From contig JAEWFU010000302.1 of NCBI GenBank assembly GCA_023388675.1, positions 1-5,657 on the forward strand: a stretch of 5,657 nt of DNA, in the 5' to 3' direction. This document shows, piece after piece, positions 1 through 5,161 of this stretch (its first letter is position 1; each line of letters begins with the position of its first letter). Below the pieces are notes generated by a model, which was not told where the DNA came from, did no database searches, and saw only the letters and a program-made list of their open reading frames with translations. Made by a program: the position numbers and the translations under genes. This DNA is from Pseudomonadota bacterium (lineage in GTDB: Bacteria > Pseudomonadota > Alphaproteobacteria > Rhizobiales > Rhizobiaceae).

Positions 1-73
1 CGGCGCGTGTCAGGGCGGCCATCGCCTCGTCCTTGAGGCGGCCTTTGGAAGGAAGCGCGAGCGTGATGGTCAT
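1..73 (-). CDS. hisG: ATP phosphoribosyltransferase catalytic subunit, N-terminal fragment
   Basis: Only the first 24 codons are in the window; the rest lies beyond base 1. The visible N terminus reads MTITLALPSKGRLKDEAMAA, which carries the LALPSKGR motif typical of HisG start regions. HisG condenses ATP with phosphoribosyl pyrophosphate, the first step of histidine synthesis in the cytoplasm. Because hisZ lies directly upstream, this should be the short HisG form that lacks the C-terminal regulatory domain and works as a HisG-HisZ hetero-octamer; that is family knowledge, since the C terminus is not visible. The ATG overlaps the hisZ TGA (ATGA), and a GGGGAG Shine-Dalgarno sits inside the last hisZ codons, so translational coupling is likely. 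Identity is fairly sure despite the short fragment. Confidence 0.9.
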   Translation of the reverse strand, partial: MTITLALPSKGRLKDEAMAALTRA

Positions 74-1188
74 GCCGTCTCTCCCCGCAGCGTTGTGATA
101 CGGTCGAGCCAGACGGAGAAGCCGACGCCGGGGATGGGATGTGCCGCGCCGAGCAGCGTCAGCAGGCGGTCGTAGCGACCGCCGCCGACGAGCGGCCTCG
201 CGCCGCTGGCAGCCGAAATCTCGAAGACGAGGCCGGTATAATAGTCGAGCGGGCGGCCGAAGCTTGCATCGTACTCGACGCCGCCGGCCGGCAAGCCGTG
301 CGCCCGAAGCGCCTCGACGCGCGCGCCGAAGAGATCGAGCGCGGCACCCAGCGATACGCCTGTCTCGCCGGCGAAGTCGCCGAGCGCGGCAGCGGCTTCT
401 TCCAGCGGCACGCGAATGGCGAGGAAGCGCTTCAGCGCGTCGAAGGCGTCCTTCGAAAGCCGCACGCTGCGCAGCTCGGCCTTCTCGATCAGCCGCCGTG
501 CGATTTCCTGTGGCGTGCGACCGGCGCTTGCCGAAAGGCCGGACTGTTCCATCAGCCCGCCGACATGGCCTGCGAGGCCGTCGACGTCGCCCTCGGACAC
601 GAAATCGGCCACCGCTTCGGCAGGTGCCGCGCGGAGCGTCGGATTGGCGAGATCGTCGAGCGCGGCCGCAAGCTGCTCGCGCGAGCCGAAAGCGCGCGCC
701 AGCCGCTTCTGCCAGCCGCGCGGCAAGCCGAGTGCGGCCAGCACCGCCTCGAACACGCGCTGGTCGCCCAGCGTTACGGCCAGCGTTTTGCCGGGCAGAG
801 TGCGTGCCAGCAGGGCATGGGCGTCGGCGATGGAGCGGGCGTCGGCTGCCGCGATGTCTGTCTCGCCCAAATCCTCGATGCCGGCCTGGAAGAACTCCGC
901 CTCGCCCTCGCGGCGCTGGCGGAACACCTCGCCCAGATAGCCGTAGCGGCGCGGCGTGCCGGCCCGGCTGGCGATGTGGTCGAGGCAGACGGGAATCGTG
1001 AATTCGGGCCGCAGGCACAGGGCCTCGCCGGTCTCGCTCTCGGTCAGGAATATGCGGCGGCGCAGGTCTTCGCCCGCCATGTCGAGAAACGGGTCGGCCG
1101 GCTGGATGGTCGGCACGTCGATCAGCCCGGCCCCGCGTTCGGAAAACAGCGCGAGGATATCAGGCGCGAATGAGGGCAGGGCGGTCAT
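70..1188 (-). CDS. hisZ: ATP phosphoribosyltransferase regulatory subunit HisZ
   Basis: A 372-residue class II aminoacyl-tRNA synthetase-like protein that has no tRNA-charging role; it binds short-form HisG and confers activity and histidine feedback control. Visible landmarks are the LCLRPEFTIPVC segment (about 58-68), a motif 2 region YGYLGEVFRQRREGEAEFFQ (82-101), the HisA-like LDYYTGLVFE (314-323), VGGGRYDRLL (334-343) and motif 3 PGVGFSVWLDRI (353-364). The protein ends right after motif 3, so the HisS anticodon-binding domain is absent, as expected for HisZ. The frame is open 27 codons further upstream, but those residues run back through the palindromic repeat and look non-coding; the ATG at 1186-1188 giving MTALPSFAPDILALF fits the family. 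No strong Shine-Dalgarno precedes it. It lies downstream of its paralogue hisS and overlaps hisG by 4 nt. Confidence 0.95.
   Translation of the reverse strand: MTALPSFAPDILALFSERGAGLIDVPTIQPADPFLDMAGEDLRRRIFLTESETGEALCLRPEFTIPVCLDHIASRAGTPRRYGYLGEVFRQRREGEAEFFQAGIEDLGETDIAAADARSIADAHALLARTLPGKTLAVTLGDQRVFEAVLAALGLPRGWQKRLARAFGSREQLAAALDDLANPTLRAAPAEAVADFVSEGDVDGLAGHVGGLMEQSGLSASAGRTPQEIARRLIEKAELRSVRLSKDAFDALKRFLAIRVPLEEAAAALGDFAGETGVSLGAALDLFGARVEALRAHGLPAGGVEYDASFGRPLDYYTGLVFEISAASGARPLVGGGRYDRLLTLLGAAHPIPGVGFSVWLDRITTLRGETA
81..86 (-). promoter_or_regulatory. hisG ribosome binding site inside the hisZ 3' end
   Basis: On the minus strand GGGGAG lies 7 nt before the hisG ATG (71-73) and within the final codons of hisZ. 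It supports this hisG start and coupling to hisZ translation. Confidence 0.7.
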
Positions 1189-1234
1189 GGGTTGGCCTGC
1201 GCAATGGTCGAGGCAGAGGCTTGCGCTCCACGTT

Positions 1235-1390
1235 GCCCCCCTCTGTCCTGCCGGACATCTCCCCCACACGGGGGGAGATCAGCCGACTGCACGGCTTTCG
1301 CCAATCGTCGGCGTTGGAGAGAAGGTGAAGGGCGCGAAGCTGCCGATCTCCCCCCTTGCGGGGGAGATGTCCGGCAGGACAGAGGGGGGC
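1235..1390. repeat. Nested palindromic intergenic repeat between hisS and hisZ
   Basis: Two 46-nt inverted arms, 1235-1280 and 1345-1390, match at 44 of 46 positions (both mismatches are in a hairpin loop) around a 64-nt centre. Each arm holds two smaller hairpins: a 5-bp TGTCC/GGACA stem with a 4-nt loop (1244-1257 and 1368-1381), and a 9-bp ATCTCCCCC/GGGGGAGAT stem with a 5-nt loop (1257-1279 and 1346-1368). An extra 8-nt inverted pair, GCAGAGGC at 1213-1220 and GCCTCTGC at 1405-1412, is centred on exactly the same point, so the element may span 1213-1412 and reach almost to the hisS stop. No transposase is encoded and I see no convincing target duplication. It resembles the non-autonomous palindromic repeats abundant in Rhizobiales intergenic DNA. 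In the transcript it could terminate, stabilise or process the hisS-hisZ message; this is inference. Confidence 0.85.
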
Positions 1391-1414
1391 GCGACAGGAC
1401 GCCGGCCTCTGCAA

Positions 1415-2956
1415 TCATTGATCCCGCTCCGCCGCCTGATCTGTCAGCACCTTGCGCACCGCCTCCACCAATTCATCCACAGGCACGGAAAACTGCGCCG
1501 GACGGCTTTCGCGCCATTCGGTGTTGTCGGTGATCGCCTCGGCGGCTTTCGCGCCGGCGACGAGGTCCTTGATCTGCACCTCGCCCTTTTCCAGCTCGTC
1601 GCCGCCCTGAATGACGACGCAGGGCGCGCCGCGCCTGTCGGCATATTTCATCTGCGCCTTCATGCCCGAGCCGCCGAGATACATCTCCGCGCGGATGCCG
1701 GCCTGGCGCAGCGAGGCGACCATCTTCTGGTAGCGGCCGAGCGCCTCGGTCTCCTTGTCCATGACGAGCACGACCACGGGGGCAATCACGTCGGAAGCTT
1801 CGAGCTTGCCGAGGTTCTTCAGCGCCGCGGTCAGTCGCGAGACGCCGATGGAAAAGCCCGTCGCCGGCACCGGCTCGCCGCGGAAGCGCGAGACCAGCCC
1901 GTCATAGCGTCCGCCGCCGGCCACCGAGCCGAAGCGCACGATCTCGCCCTTCTCGTTGGGCACCTCGAACAGCAGTTCGGCCTCGTAGACAGGCCCGGTG
2001 TAGTATTCGAGCCCGCGCACGACGGAGGGATCTATGCGGATGCGTCCATCGTCATAACCGGCGGCGGAGACCAACTCTTGGATTTGGAATAGCTCGTATA
2101 GGCCTTGGTAATAGGTGTTCTTTTCATCAGGGGCAGGGGGCTTTACTGAATAGCCCTCAGCATTTGCGCGTGTAACCTCTATGTTGCCAGAGGCCCCGCG
2201 CTCCAATTTGAAGTCGGCAAGCGTCGCAGAGATGATTTGACGTATGGCATCATCATCCAGCCCCGCACCCTTCGTAAAATCGCCACTCTCGTCGAGCCTG
2301 CCCTTGCCGAGCAGCAGCCTGACCCCCTCCGACCCGAACTTGTCGAGCTTGTCGATGGCGCGCAGCACGGTGAGCCGGCGGCTGGCATTCTCGTCGCCGC
2401 CGAGGCCGATCGCTTCCAGCACGCCGTCGAGCACCTTGCGGTTGTTCACCCGGATCACGTAGTCGCCGCGCCTGATGCCGACGGCTTCCAGCGTGTCGGC
2501 CATCATCATCGCCATCTCGGCGTCGGCGGCGACCCCTGGCGTGCCGACGATGTCGGCGTCGAACTGCATGAACTGGCGGAAGCGGCCGGGGCCGGGCTTC
2601 TCGTTACGGAACACCCAGCCCTGCCGGTACGACCGGTACGGCTTCGGCAACTGGTCGAAGTTTTCCGCCACGAAGCGCGCCAGCGGCGCGGTCAGGTCGT
2701 AGCGTAGCGACAGCCACTGTTCGTCGTCGTCCTGGAAGGAAAAGACGCCTTCGTTCGGCCGGTCCTGGTCGGGCAGGAATTTTCCGAGCGCGTCGGTATA
2801 TTCCACCATCGGCTGCTCGACCGGCTCGAAGCCGTAGAGCTCGTAGACTTCGCGGATGCGCGCGGTCATCGCGTCGACGGCGCGTATGTCGGCCGCATGG
2901 CGGTCGACGAAGCCTCGCGGGAGCCGCGCCTTCATCCTGTCCGCCTTGTCAGCCAT
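1415..2956 (-). CDS. hisS: Histidyl-tRNA synthetase
   Basis: A 513-residue class II synthetase that attaches histidine to tRNA-His in the cytoplasm. Landmarks are LPRGF near the N terminus (12-16), [11 protein letters not shown] (85-95), motif 2 region [15 protein letters not shown] (115-129), the HisA histidine-binding motif [11 protein letters not shown] (315-325), AGGGRYDGL (346-354), motif 3 [11 protein letters not shown] (365-375) and a C-terminal anticodon-binding domain (about 391-510). The motif 2 and HisA wording is closer to the eukaryote-like alphaproteobacterial HisRS than to the E. coli type; that lineage is known for tRNA-His lacking the usual G-1. The ATG at 2954-2956 gives [16 protein letters not shown]; the 34 residues possible upstream look non-coding. 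The Shine-Dalgarno is weak. Codons about 224-308 differ sharply in GC and codon use from the rest, although the frame stays open. First gene of the hisS-hisZ-hisG block. Confidence 0.96.
   Translation of the reverse strand: MADKADRMKARLPRGFVDRHAADIRAVDAMTARIREVYELYGFEPVEQPMVEYTDALGKFLPDQDRPNEGVFSFQDDDEQWLSLRYDLTAPLARFVAENFDQLPKPYRSYRQGWVFRNEKPGPGRFRQFMQFDADIVGTPGVAADAEMAMMMADTLEAVGIRRGDYVIRVNNRKVLDGVLEAIGLGGDENASRRLTVLRAIDKLDKFGSEGVRLLLGKGRLDESGDFTKGAGLDDDAIRQIISATLADFKLERGASGNIEVTRANAEGYSVKPPAPDEKNTYYQGLYELFQIQELVSAAGYDDGRIRIDPSVVRGLEYYTGPVYEAELLFEVPNEKGEIVRFGSVAGGGRYDGLVSRFRGEPVPATGFSIGVSRLTAALKNLGKLEASDVIAPVVVLVMDKETEALGRYQKMVASLRQAGIRAEMYLGGSGMKAQMKYADRRGAPCVVIQGGDELEKGEVQIKDLVAGAKAAEAITDNTEWRESRPAQFSVPVDELVEAVRKVLTDQAAERDQ
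2033..2287 (-). other. Low-GC, atypical-codon patch inside hisS
   Basis: By hand count, 2041-2280 is 126/240 G+C (52.5%), against 125/180 (69%) in 1861-2040 and 123/180 (68%) in 2281-2460. All four Gln codons in the patch (residues 240, 284, 291, 293) are CAA, while 15 of the 16 other Gln codons in hisS are CAG. The patch also uses CTA, TTG, ATA, GTA, TCA and ACA. It encodes residues about 224-308, between motif 2 and the HisA motif, the region of the HisRS insertion domain. Edges are approximate. Local recombination with a lower-GC relative is the simplest explanation, but this is inference. Confidence 0.75.
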
Positions 2957-2991
2957 GGTTTTTCCGTCCGTCTGTCGTGGAGAATACATCC

Positions 2992-3008
2992 CCGGCGGGG
3001 AGCGCCGG
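2992..3008. other. GC-rich hairpin upstream of hisS
   Basis: A perfect 6-bp inverted repeat, CCGGCG/CGCCGG, with a 5-nt loop. It lies about 35 nt before the hisS ATG and would fall in or near the hisS 5' leader. On the plus strand it is followed only by TTTCCT, too weak to call a terminator. Function unknown. Confidence 0.4.
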
Positions 3009-3009
3009 T

Positions 3010-3038
3010 TTCCTAGCCGATAAGGTCCGGAGCGGCAA
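3010..3038 (-). promoter_or_regulatory. Possible hisS promoter (weak match)
   Basis: On the minus strand a TTGCCG -35-like box (3033-3038) and a TAGGAA -10-like box (3010-3015) are separated by 17 nt, about 55-80 nt before the hisS start. The matches to the housekeeping consensus are 4/6 and 3/6, so this is a guess guided by spacing and position. Confidence 0.2.
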
Positions 3039-3049
3039 GGGCGGCAGGT

Positions 3050-3069
3050 GCGTTGCATTTCGGCAACGC
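3050..3069. other. Small inverted repeat upstream of the sORF pair
   Basis: A perfect 7-bp inverted repeat, GCGTTGC/GCAACGC, with a 6-nt centre. It lies between hisS and the divergent plus-strand sORFs, 15 nt before the Shine-Dalgarno of the first one. It could be an operator or an RNA hairpin; nothing in the sequence decides between them. Confidence 0.35.
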
Positions 3070-3084
3070 TCAGCCGAATCCCCC

Positions 3085-3090
3085 GGAGGA
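3085..3090 (+). promoter_or_regulatory. Strong ribosome binding site of sORF 1
   Basis: GGAGGA is followed by an 8-nt spacer and ATG at 3099-3101. It is among the best Shine-Dalgarno sequences in the window and is the main reason to take the short ORF seriously. Confidence 0.5.
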
Positions 3091-3098
3091 CATACCAA

Positions 3099-3221
3099 AT
3101 GGATATGGCGTTTGTGGAACGCCGGCCCTATCAGCGCGTTCCGAACGAACCCGGCCCGAAACCGGATCGTAACCTTGTCGAAGCTATAACATCGGAAAAC
3201 CAACCGAGATGTCGCCCGTGA
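3099..3221 (+). CDS. Small ORF 1, 40-residue hypothetical protein
   Basis: A 40-residue ORF starting [20 protein letters not shown] and ending in TGA at 3219-3221. I do not recognise it. It is polar, rich in Pro, Arg and Glu, has no membrane segment, and has one Cys near the end. In favour of its being real are the GGAGGA Shine-Dalgarno at good distance and the 13-nt overlap with a second short ORF in another frame, a layout that suggests translational coupling. Against it are its length and the lack of any family motif. It could be a genuine small protein, a leader peptide controlling ORF 2, or the front half of one gene broken or joined by a frameshift in the overlap. It diverges from hisS, whose start is 143 nt away. 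Confidence 0.4.
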   Translation: MDMAFVERRPYQRVPNEPGPKPDRNLVEAITSENQPRCRP

Positions 3222-3349
3222 AAGCCGTTATCCTGTCCGTATTCATGCTCTCCGGCATCCTGATGTGGGGCGCGGGCATCTATGCCTCCGACGCGGCGGG
3301 CGATCACATCGCGGTCGACGGCTACGGCGTTACTGTCTCAACCCACTAA
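3209..3349 (+). CDS. Small ORF 2, 46-residue predicted single-pass membrane protein
   Basis: A 46-residue ORF starting [20 protein letters not shown] and ending VSTH before TAA at 3347-3349. Residues about 6-26 form one uninterrupted hydrophobic helix preceded by a Lys, so it looks like a small inner-membrane protein or an uncleaved signal anchor; the remaining 20 residues are polar and acidic. Its own Shine-Dalgarno is weak (GGAAAA about 12 nt upstream), which fits dependence on translation of ORF 1, whose stop lies 13 nt into this gene. I do not recognise a family. The hydrophobic pattern and GC-rich third positions make it more convincing than its length suggests. It ends 25 nt before the second palindromic repeat. 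Confidence 0.5.
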   Translation: MSPVKAVILSVFMLSGILMWGAGIYASDAAGDHIAVDGYGVTVSTH

Positions 3350-3374
3350 TTCGAGTTGCCTCGGGCCTCTGCAG

Positions 3375-3506
3375 AACGCCCCTCCGGCGCTTCGCGCCAC
3401 CTCCTCCGTAAACAGGGGAGGATCGAAGGTCGCGGACGGTCTCGGCGTTTGATCCTCCTCCGTTTACGGGGGAGGGGGACCATGCGAAGCATAGTGGAGG
3501 GGCGTT
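3375..3506. repeat. Second nested palindromic repeat, in the convergent gap
   Basis: Inverted arms 3375-3424 and 3451-3506 flank a 26-nt spacer. The outer 11 nt (AACGCCCCTCC) match perfectly, and the inner 24 nt match at 21 positions. Between them each arm has a mini-hairpin with the same TTC/GAA loop but different stems: GGCGC/GCGCC at 3386-3398 and ATGC/GCAT at 3482-3492. Each arm also has a C-rich/G-rich 7-bp stem (3400-3421 and 3454-3475). It differs in sequence from the repeat at 1235-1390 but has the same layout. No protein is encoded. It fills most of the 189-nt gap between sORF 2 and the phosphatase gene, which point towards each other, so its transcripts could act as terminators in both directions (inference). 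It looks like another rhizobial intergenic repeat class. Confidence 0.8.
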
Positions 3507-3538
3507 GTCGCGCGGCAGTCTTTCCCTCATCCGATGCC

Positions 3539-4279
3539 CTAAACTTCAGCCACCAGAAACCGCTTTTCCGTTCCCTCGACCACCAGCGCGGTCAGCCGCC
3601 CGGTGTCGAACGCGGCCGTGTCGACGTTGACGCGGTTGCCCATCACCTGCGGCTCGTGATGCGGGGTATGGCCATGCACCACGACCTTCTCGAACAGGCC
3701 GGGATGGTTGAGGAACTCGTCCCGGATCCAGATCAGGTCGTGCGGGCTCTGCGCGTCGAGCGGCACGCCCGGTCGCACGCCGGCGTGACAGAAGAAGAAA
3801 TCGCCGAACGAGACCGAGCGCGGCAGATCGCGAAGGAACAGCGGATGAGCTTCCGGCATCGCAGCAAGCAGCCGCCGGTGGCTGTCGGTGCGGGCCTGCG
3901 GCGTCTGCACGTCCAGCACCACGCCGTAGGAGGCGGCGGTATCGAAGCCGCCATAGCGCACGAACAGCTCCGAGTCGGCGGGGGAGGCGAGAAAGTCCAG
4001 CATGCCTTCGTCGTGATTGCCCATGAGCGCGAGGACGCGCTTGTCGCGCGCGGTCGCCTCGACCAGAAAGTCCAGCACCTGCGCGGATTGCGGCCCGCGG
4101 TCGACATAGTCGCCGAGGTGGATGATGCGCCAGTCCGCCGGCTTGTCGCGCGCAAGTTGGTCGCCAATCAGCGCGTGCATCCGTGTCAGCAGGTCGAAGC
4201 GGCCATGCACGTCGCCGATGGCGTAGAGCCGCATGCCTTCCGGCGCTGCCGCATCCAGAAAATGCACGCCTTCGCTCAT
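3539..4279 (-). CDS. PPP-family metallophosphatase (serine/threonine phosphatase-like)
   Basis: A 246-residue calcineurin-like phosphoesterase, compact like phage lambda phosphatase and bacterial PrpA/PrpB. All family motifs are present in order: GDVHG (22-26), GDYVDRG (56-62), GNHD (87-90), CHAGV (164-168) and VHGHTP (201-206). By analogy the two-metal site would use D23, H25, D57, N88, H165 and H204, with H89 and R61 in catalysis, so the enzyme looks intact. GNHD replaces the more common GNHE. The protein has no signal peptide or membrane segment and should be cytoplasmic. The substrate cannot be read from sequence: phosphoproteins are possible, and a nucleotide substrate as in ApaH is an alternative. 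The start at 4277-4279 overlaps the stop of the upstream CCG-protein gene (ATGA) and has a GGGAGG Shine-Dalgarno inside that gene, so the two are probably co-translated. Confidence 0.9.
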   Translation of the reverse strand: MSEGVHFLDAAAPEGMRLYAIGDVHGRFDLLTRMHALIGDQLARDKPADWRIIHLGDYVDRGPQSAQVLDFLVEATARDKRVLALMGNHDEGMLDFLASPADSELFVRYGGFDTAASYGVVLDVQTPQARTDSHRRLLAAMPEAHPLFLRDLPRSVSFGDFFFCHAGVRPGVPLDAQSPHDLIWIRDEFLNHPGLFEKVVVHGHTPHHEPQVMGNRVNVDTAAFDTGRLTALVVEGTEKRFLVAEV

Positions 4280-5058
4280 GATGCGCCTCCCACGCCGATC
4301 GGCGGCGTCTCGTTCATCCCAGCCAGCACTTCGGCCACATGTCGCACTTCCACCGCGGATCCGTCACGCTTGAGCCGGCCGGCAAGCCCCATCAGGCAAC
4401 CGAGGTCGCCAGCAAGCAGCATGCCAGCGCCAGCAGCACGGATGCTGGCCGTTTTCCGCTCCGTAGCCTTGCCGGCCAGGCCGGCACAGCCTGCGGCACC
4501 AAACCCGCAGCAGGTGCCGGCGCCCTCCATCTCCCGGAGCGCCAGCCCCTCTACCGAGGCGAGAAGCCGGCGTGGCTGCGGCGCGCGCCCGCCGCCGCAC
4601 GCATCCTGATAGGTCACGCTGCCCCGATGCCGGGCATTCACCTGTAACACGCCCGTCACGTCGACCAGAAAGGCGACCAGCTCGTGCACCTTGGCGCAGA
4701 ACGCCTGCGCGCGTCGCGCCCACGCTCGGTCGCCGGCAAAGTGATTCGCATGATAGGCCGTCAACGTCTCGGCGCAGCTTGCCGAAGGTACCACCACGTA
4801 GTCGAAATCCTCGAAGGCGCGGATGATTGCTTCCGCTGCAGCTCGCGCTTCGGCCGCATCAGCGACGCCACGCGACGGCCGCCCGCAGCAGCTCTGCGCC
4901 GCCGGCACTTCGACGATGCAGCCGGCATCCTCGAGCAGCTTCACCGCCGCGAAACCGACGCTGGGCCGAAACAGATCGACGAGACACGTCACGAACAGGC
5001 CGACGCGCGGCGGGTTTGAACTGGTCGGCCGCAAGATTGGTCCCGTCCGCATGCTCAT
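4276..5058 (-). CDS. LutA/YkgE-like cysteine-rich (CCG domain) protein
   Basis: A 260-residue protein with two CCG (cysteine-rich) domains, as in LutA/YkgE of lactate oxidation and in GlcF and HdrB. The first half has TCLVDLF then SCCGRP and PSASC, spaced C-X31-CC-X36-C. The second has DACGGGR, TCCGFG and DLGCLM, spaced C-X28-CC-X36-C. These cysteines normally bind an iron-sulfur cluster in electron transfer from 2-hydroxyacid oxidation; no ferredoxin-type domain is present, which excludes GlcF itself. The second domain reads YQDACGGGR where the family usually has Y-H-x-x-C-H-x-x-R, so both His positions are changed. The ATG at 5056-5058 is chosen because upstream bases are AT-rich; a GTG at 5083-5085 (269 residues) and an ATG at 5050-5052 are alternatives, and none has a good Shine-Dalgarno. 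It is coupled to the downstream phosphatase and diverges from glcD. LutB and LutC are not in the window. Confidence 0.85.
   Translation of the reverse strand: MSMRTGPILRPTSSNPPRVGLFVTCLVDLFRPSVGFAAVKLLEDAGCIVEVPAAQSCCGRPSRGVADAAEARAAAEAIIRAFEDFDYVVVPSASCAETLTAYHANHFAGDRAWARRAQAFCAKVHELVAFLVDVTGVLQVNARHRGSVTYQDACGGGRAPQPRRLLASVEGLALREMEGAGTCCGFGAAGCAGLAGKATERKTASIRAAGAGMLLAGDLGCLMGLAGRLKRDGSAVEVRHVAEVLAGMNETPPIGVGGAS
4286..4291 (-). promoter_or_regulatory. Phosphatase ribosome binding site inside the upstream gene
   Basis: On the minus strand GGGAGG lies 6 nt before the phosphatase ATG and within the last codons of the CCG-protein gene. It fixes the phosphatase start and supports coupling. 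Confidence 0.7.
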
Positions 5059-5161
5059 CGATTGAAAAAATTGCGGATTTTCCACTACCCGCCACGCTTG
5101 GGCTGGTTATAAGGACTGAGCTTCGCTGGCGGAAGGCCCCGCCACGAGGAAGGAGGAAGCG
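5059..5161. promoter_or_regulatory. Divergent promoter region between the CCG-protein gene and glcD
   Basis: This 103-nt gap must hold start signals for both divergent genes unless they are read from further away. Its left end (5061-5082) is AT-rich, with a partial palindrome GAAAA (5064-5068) / TTTTC (5078-5082) that could be an operator. A TTATAA at 5107-5112 could be a glcD -10 box, but no matching -35 is evident. I cannot place either promoter with confidence. Confidence 0.45.
5151..5156 (+). promoter_or_regulatory. glcD ribosome binding site
   Basis: AGGAGG lies 5 nt before the ATG at 5162-5164, a near-ideal Shine-Dalgarno that fixes the glcD start. Confidence 0.8.

Noticed and set aside
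139..1173. Plus-strand open frame of 344 codons opposite hisZ
   Set aside because: Shadow of hisZ in GC-rich DNA; no motif and no ribosome binding site evidence.
1160..1418. Short minus-strand open frames between hisS and hisZ
   Set aside because: They consist mainly of translated palindromic repeat (PPCGGD-like strings), a well-known source of false small genes in rhizobia.
956..2092. Long plus-strand open frame (378 codons) crossing hisZ, the repeat and hisS
   Set aside because: It is antisense to two certain genes and passes through the palindrome. The translation is rich in Arg, Ala and His with no family motif, as expected from the opposite strand of GC-rich genes.
2977..3189. Plus-strand 70-codon frame beside the sORF pair
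   Set aside because: No good Shine-Dalgarno, it overlaps sORF 1 in another frame, and its composition looks like non-coding DNA.
2949..3203. Minus-strand 84-codon frame with HKRHIH, considered as a histidine leader peptide for hisS
   Set aside because: Three His in six residues is suggestive, but the frame is long, runs past the hisS start in another frame, lacks a ribosome binding site, and no attenuator-type alternative hairpins with a U-run follow.
1404..3373. Ten-nt direct match GGCCTCTGCA at 1404-1413 and 3364-3373 beside the two repeats, considered as a target duplication or shared end
   Set aside because: It borders two different elements, and a 10-nt GC-rich match in this much sequence can arise by chance. 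The copy at 3364 has no partner on the far side of its repeat.
1235..3506. Possibility that the two palindromes are the ends of one composite mobile element carrying hisS
   Set aside because: The two repeats differ in sequence and no transposase lies between them. hisS in its usual place before hisZ-hisG argues for a native locus.
3356..4609. Long plus-strand open frame (417 codons) over the phosphatase and CCG gene
   Set aside because: It is antisense to two motif-confirmed genes, starts inside the repeat and shows no recognisable domain.
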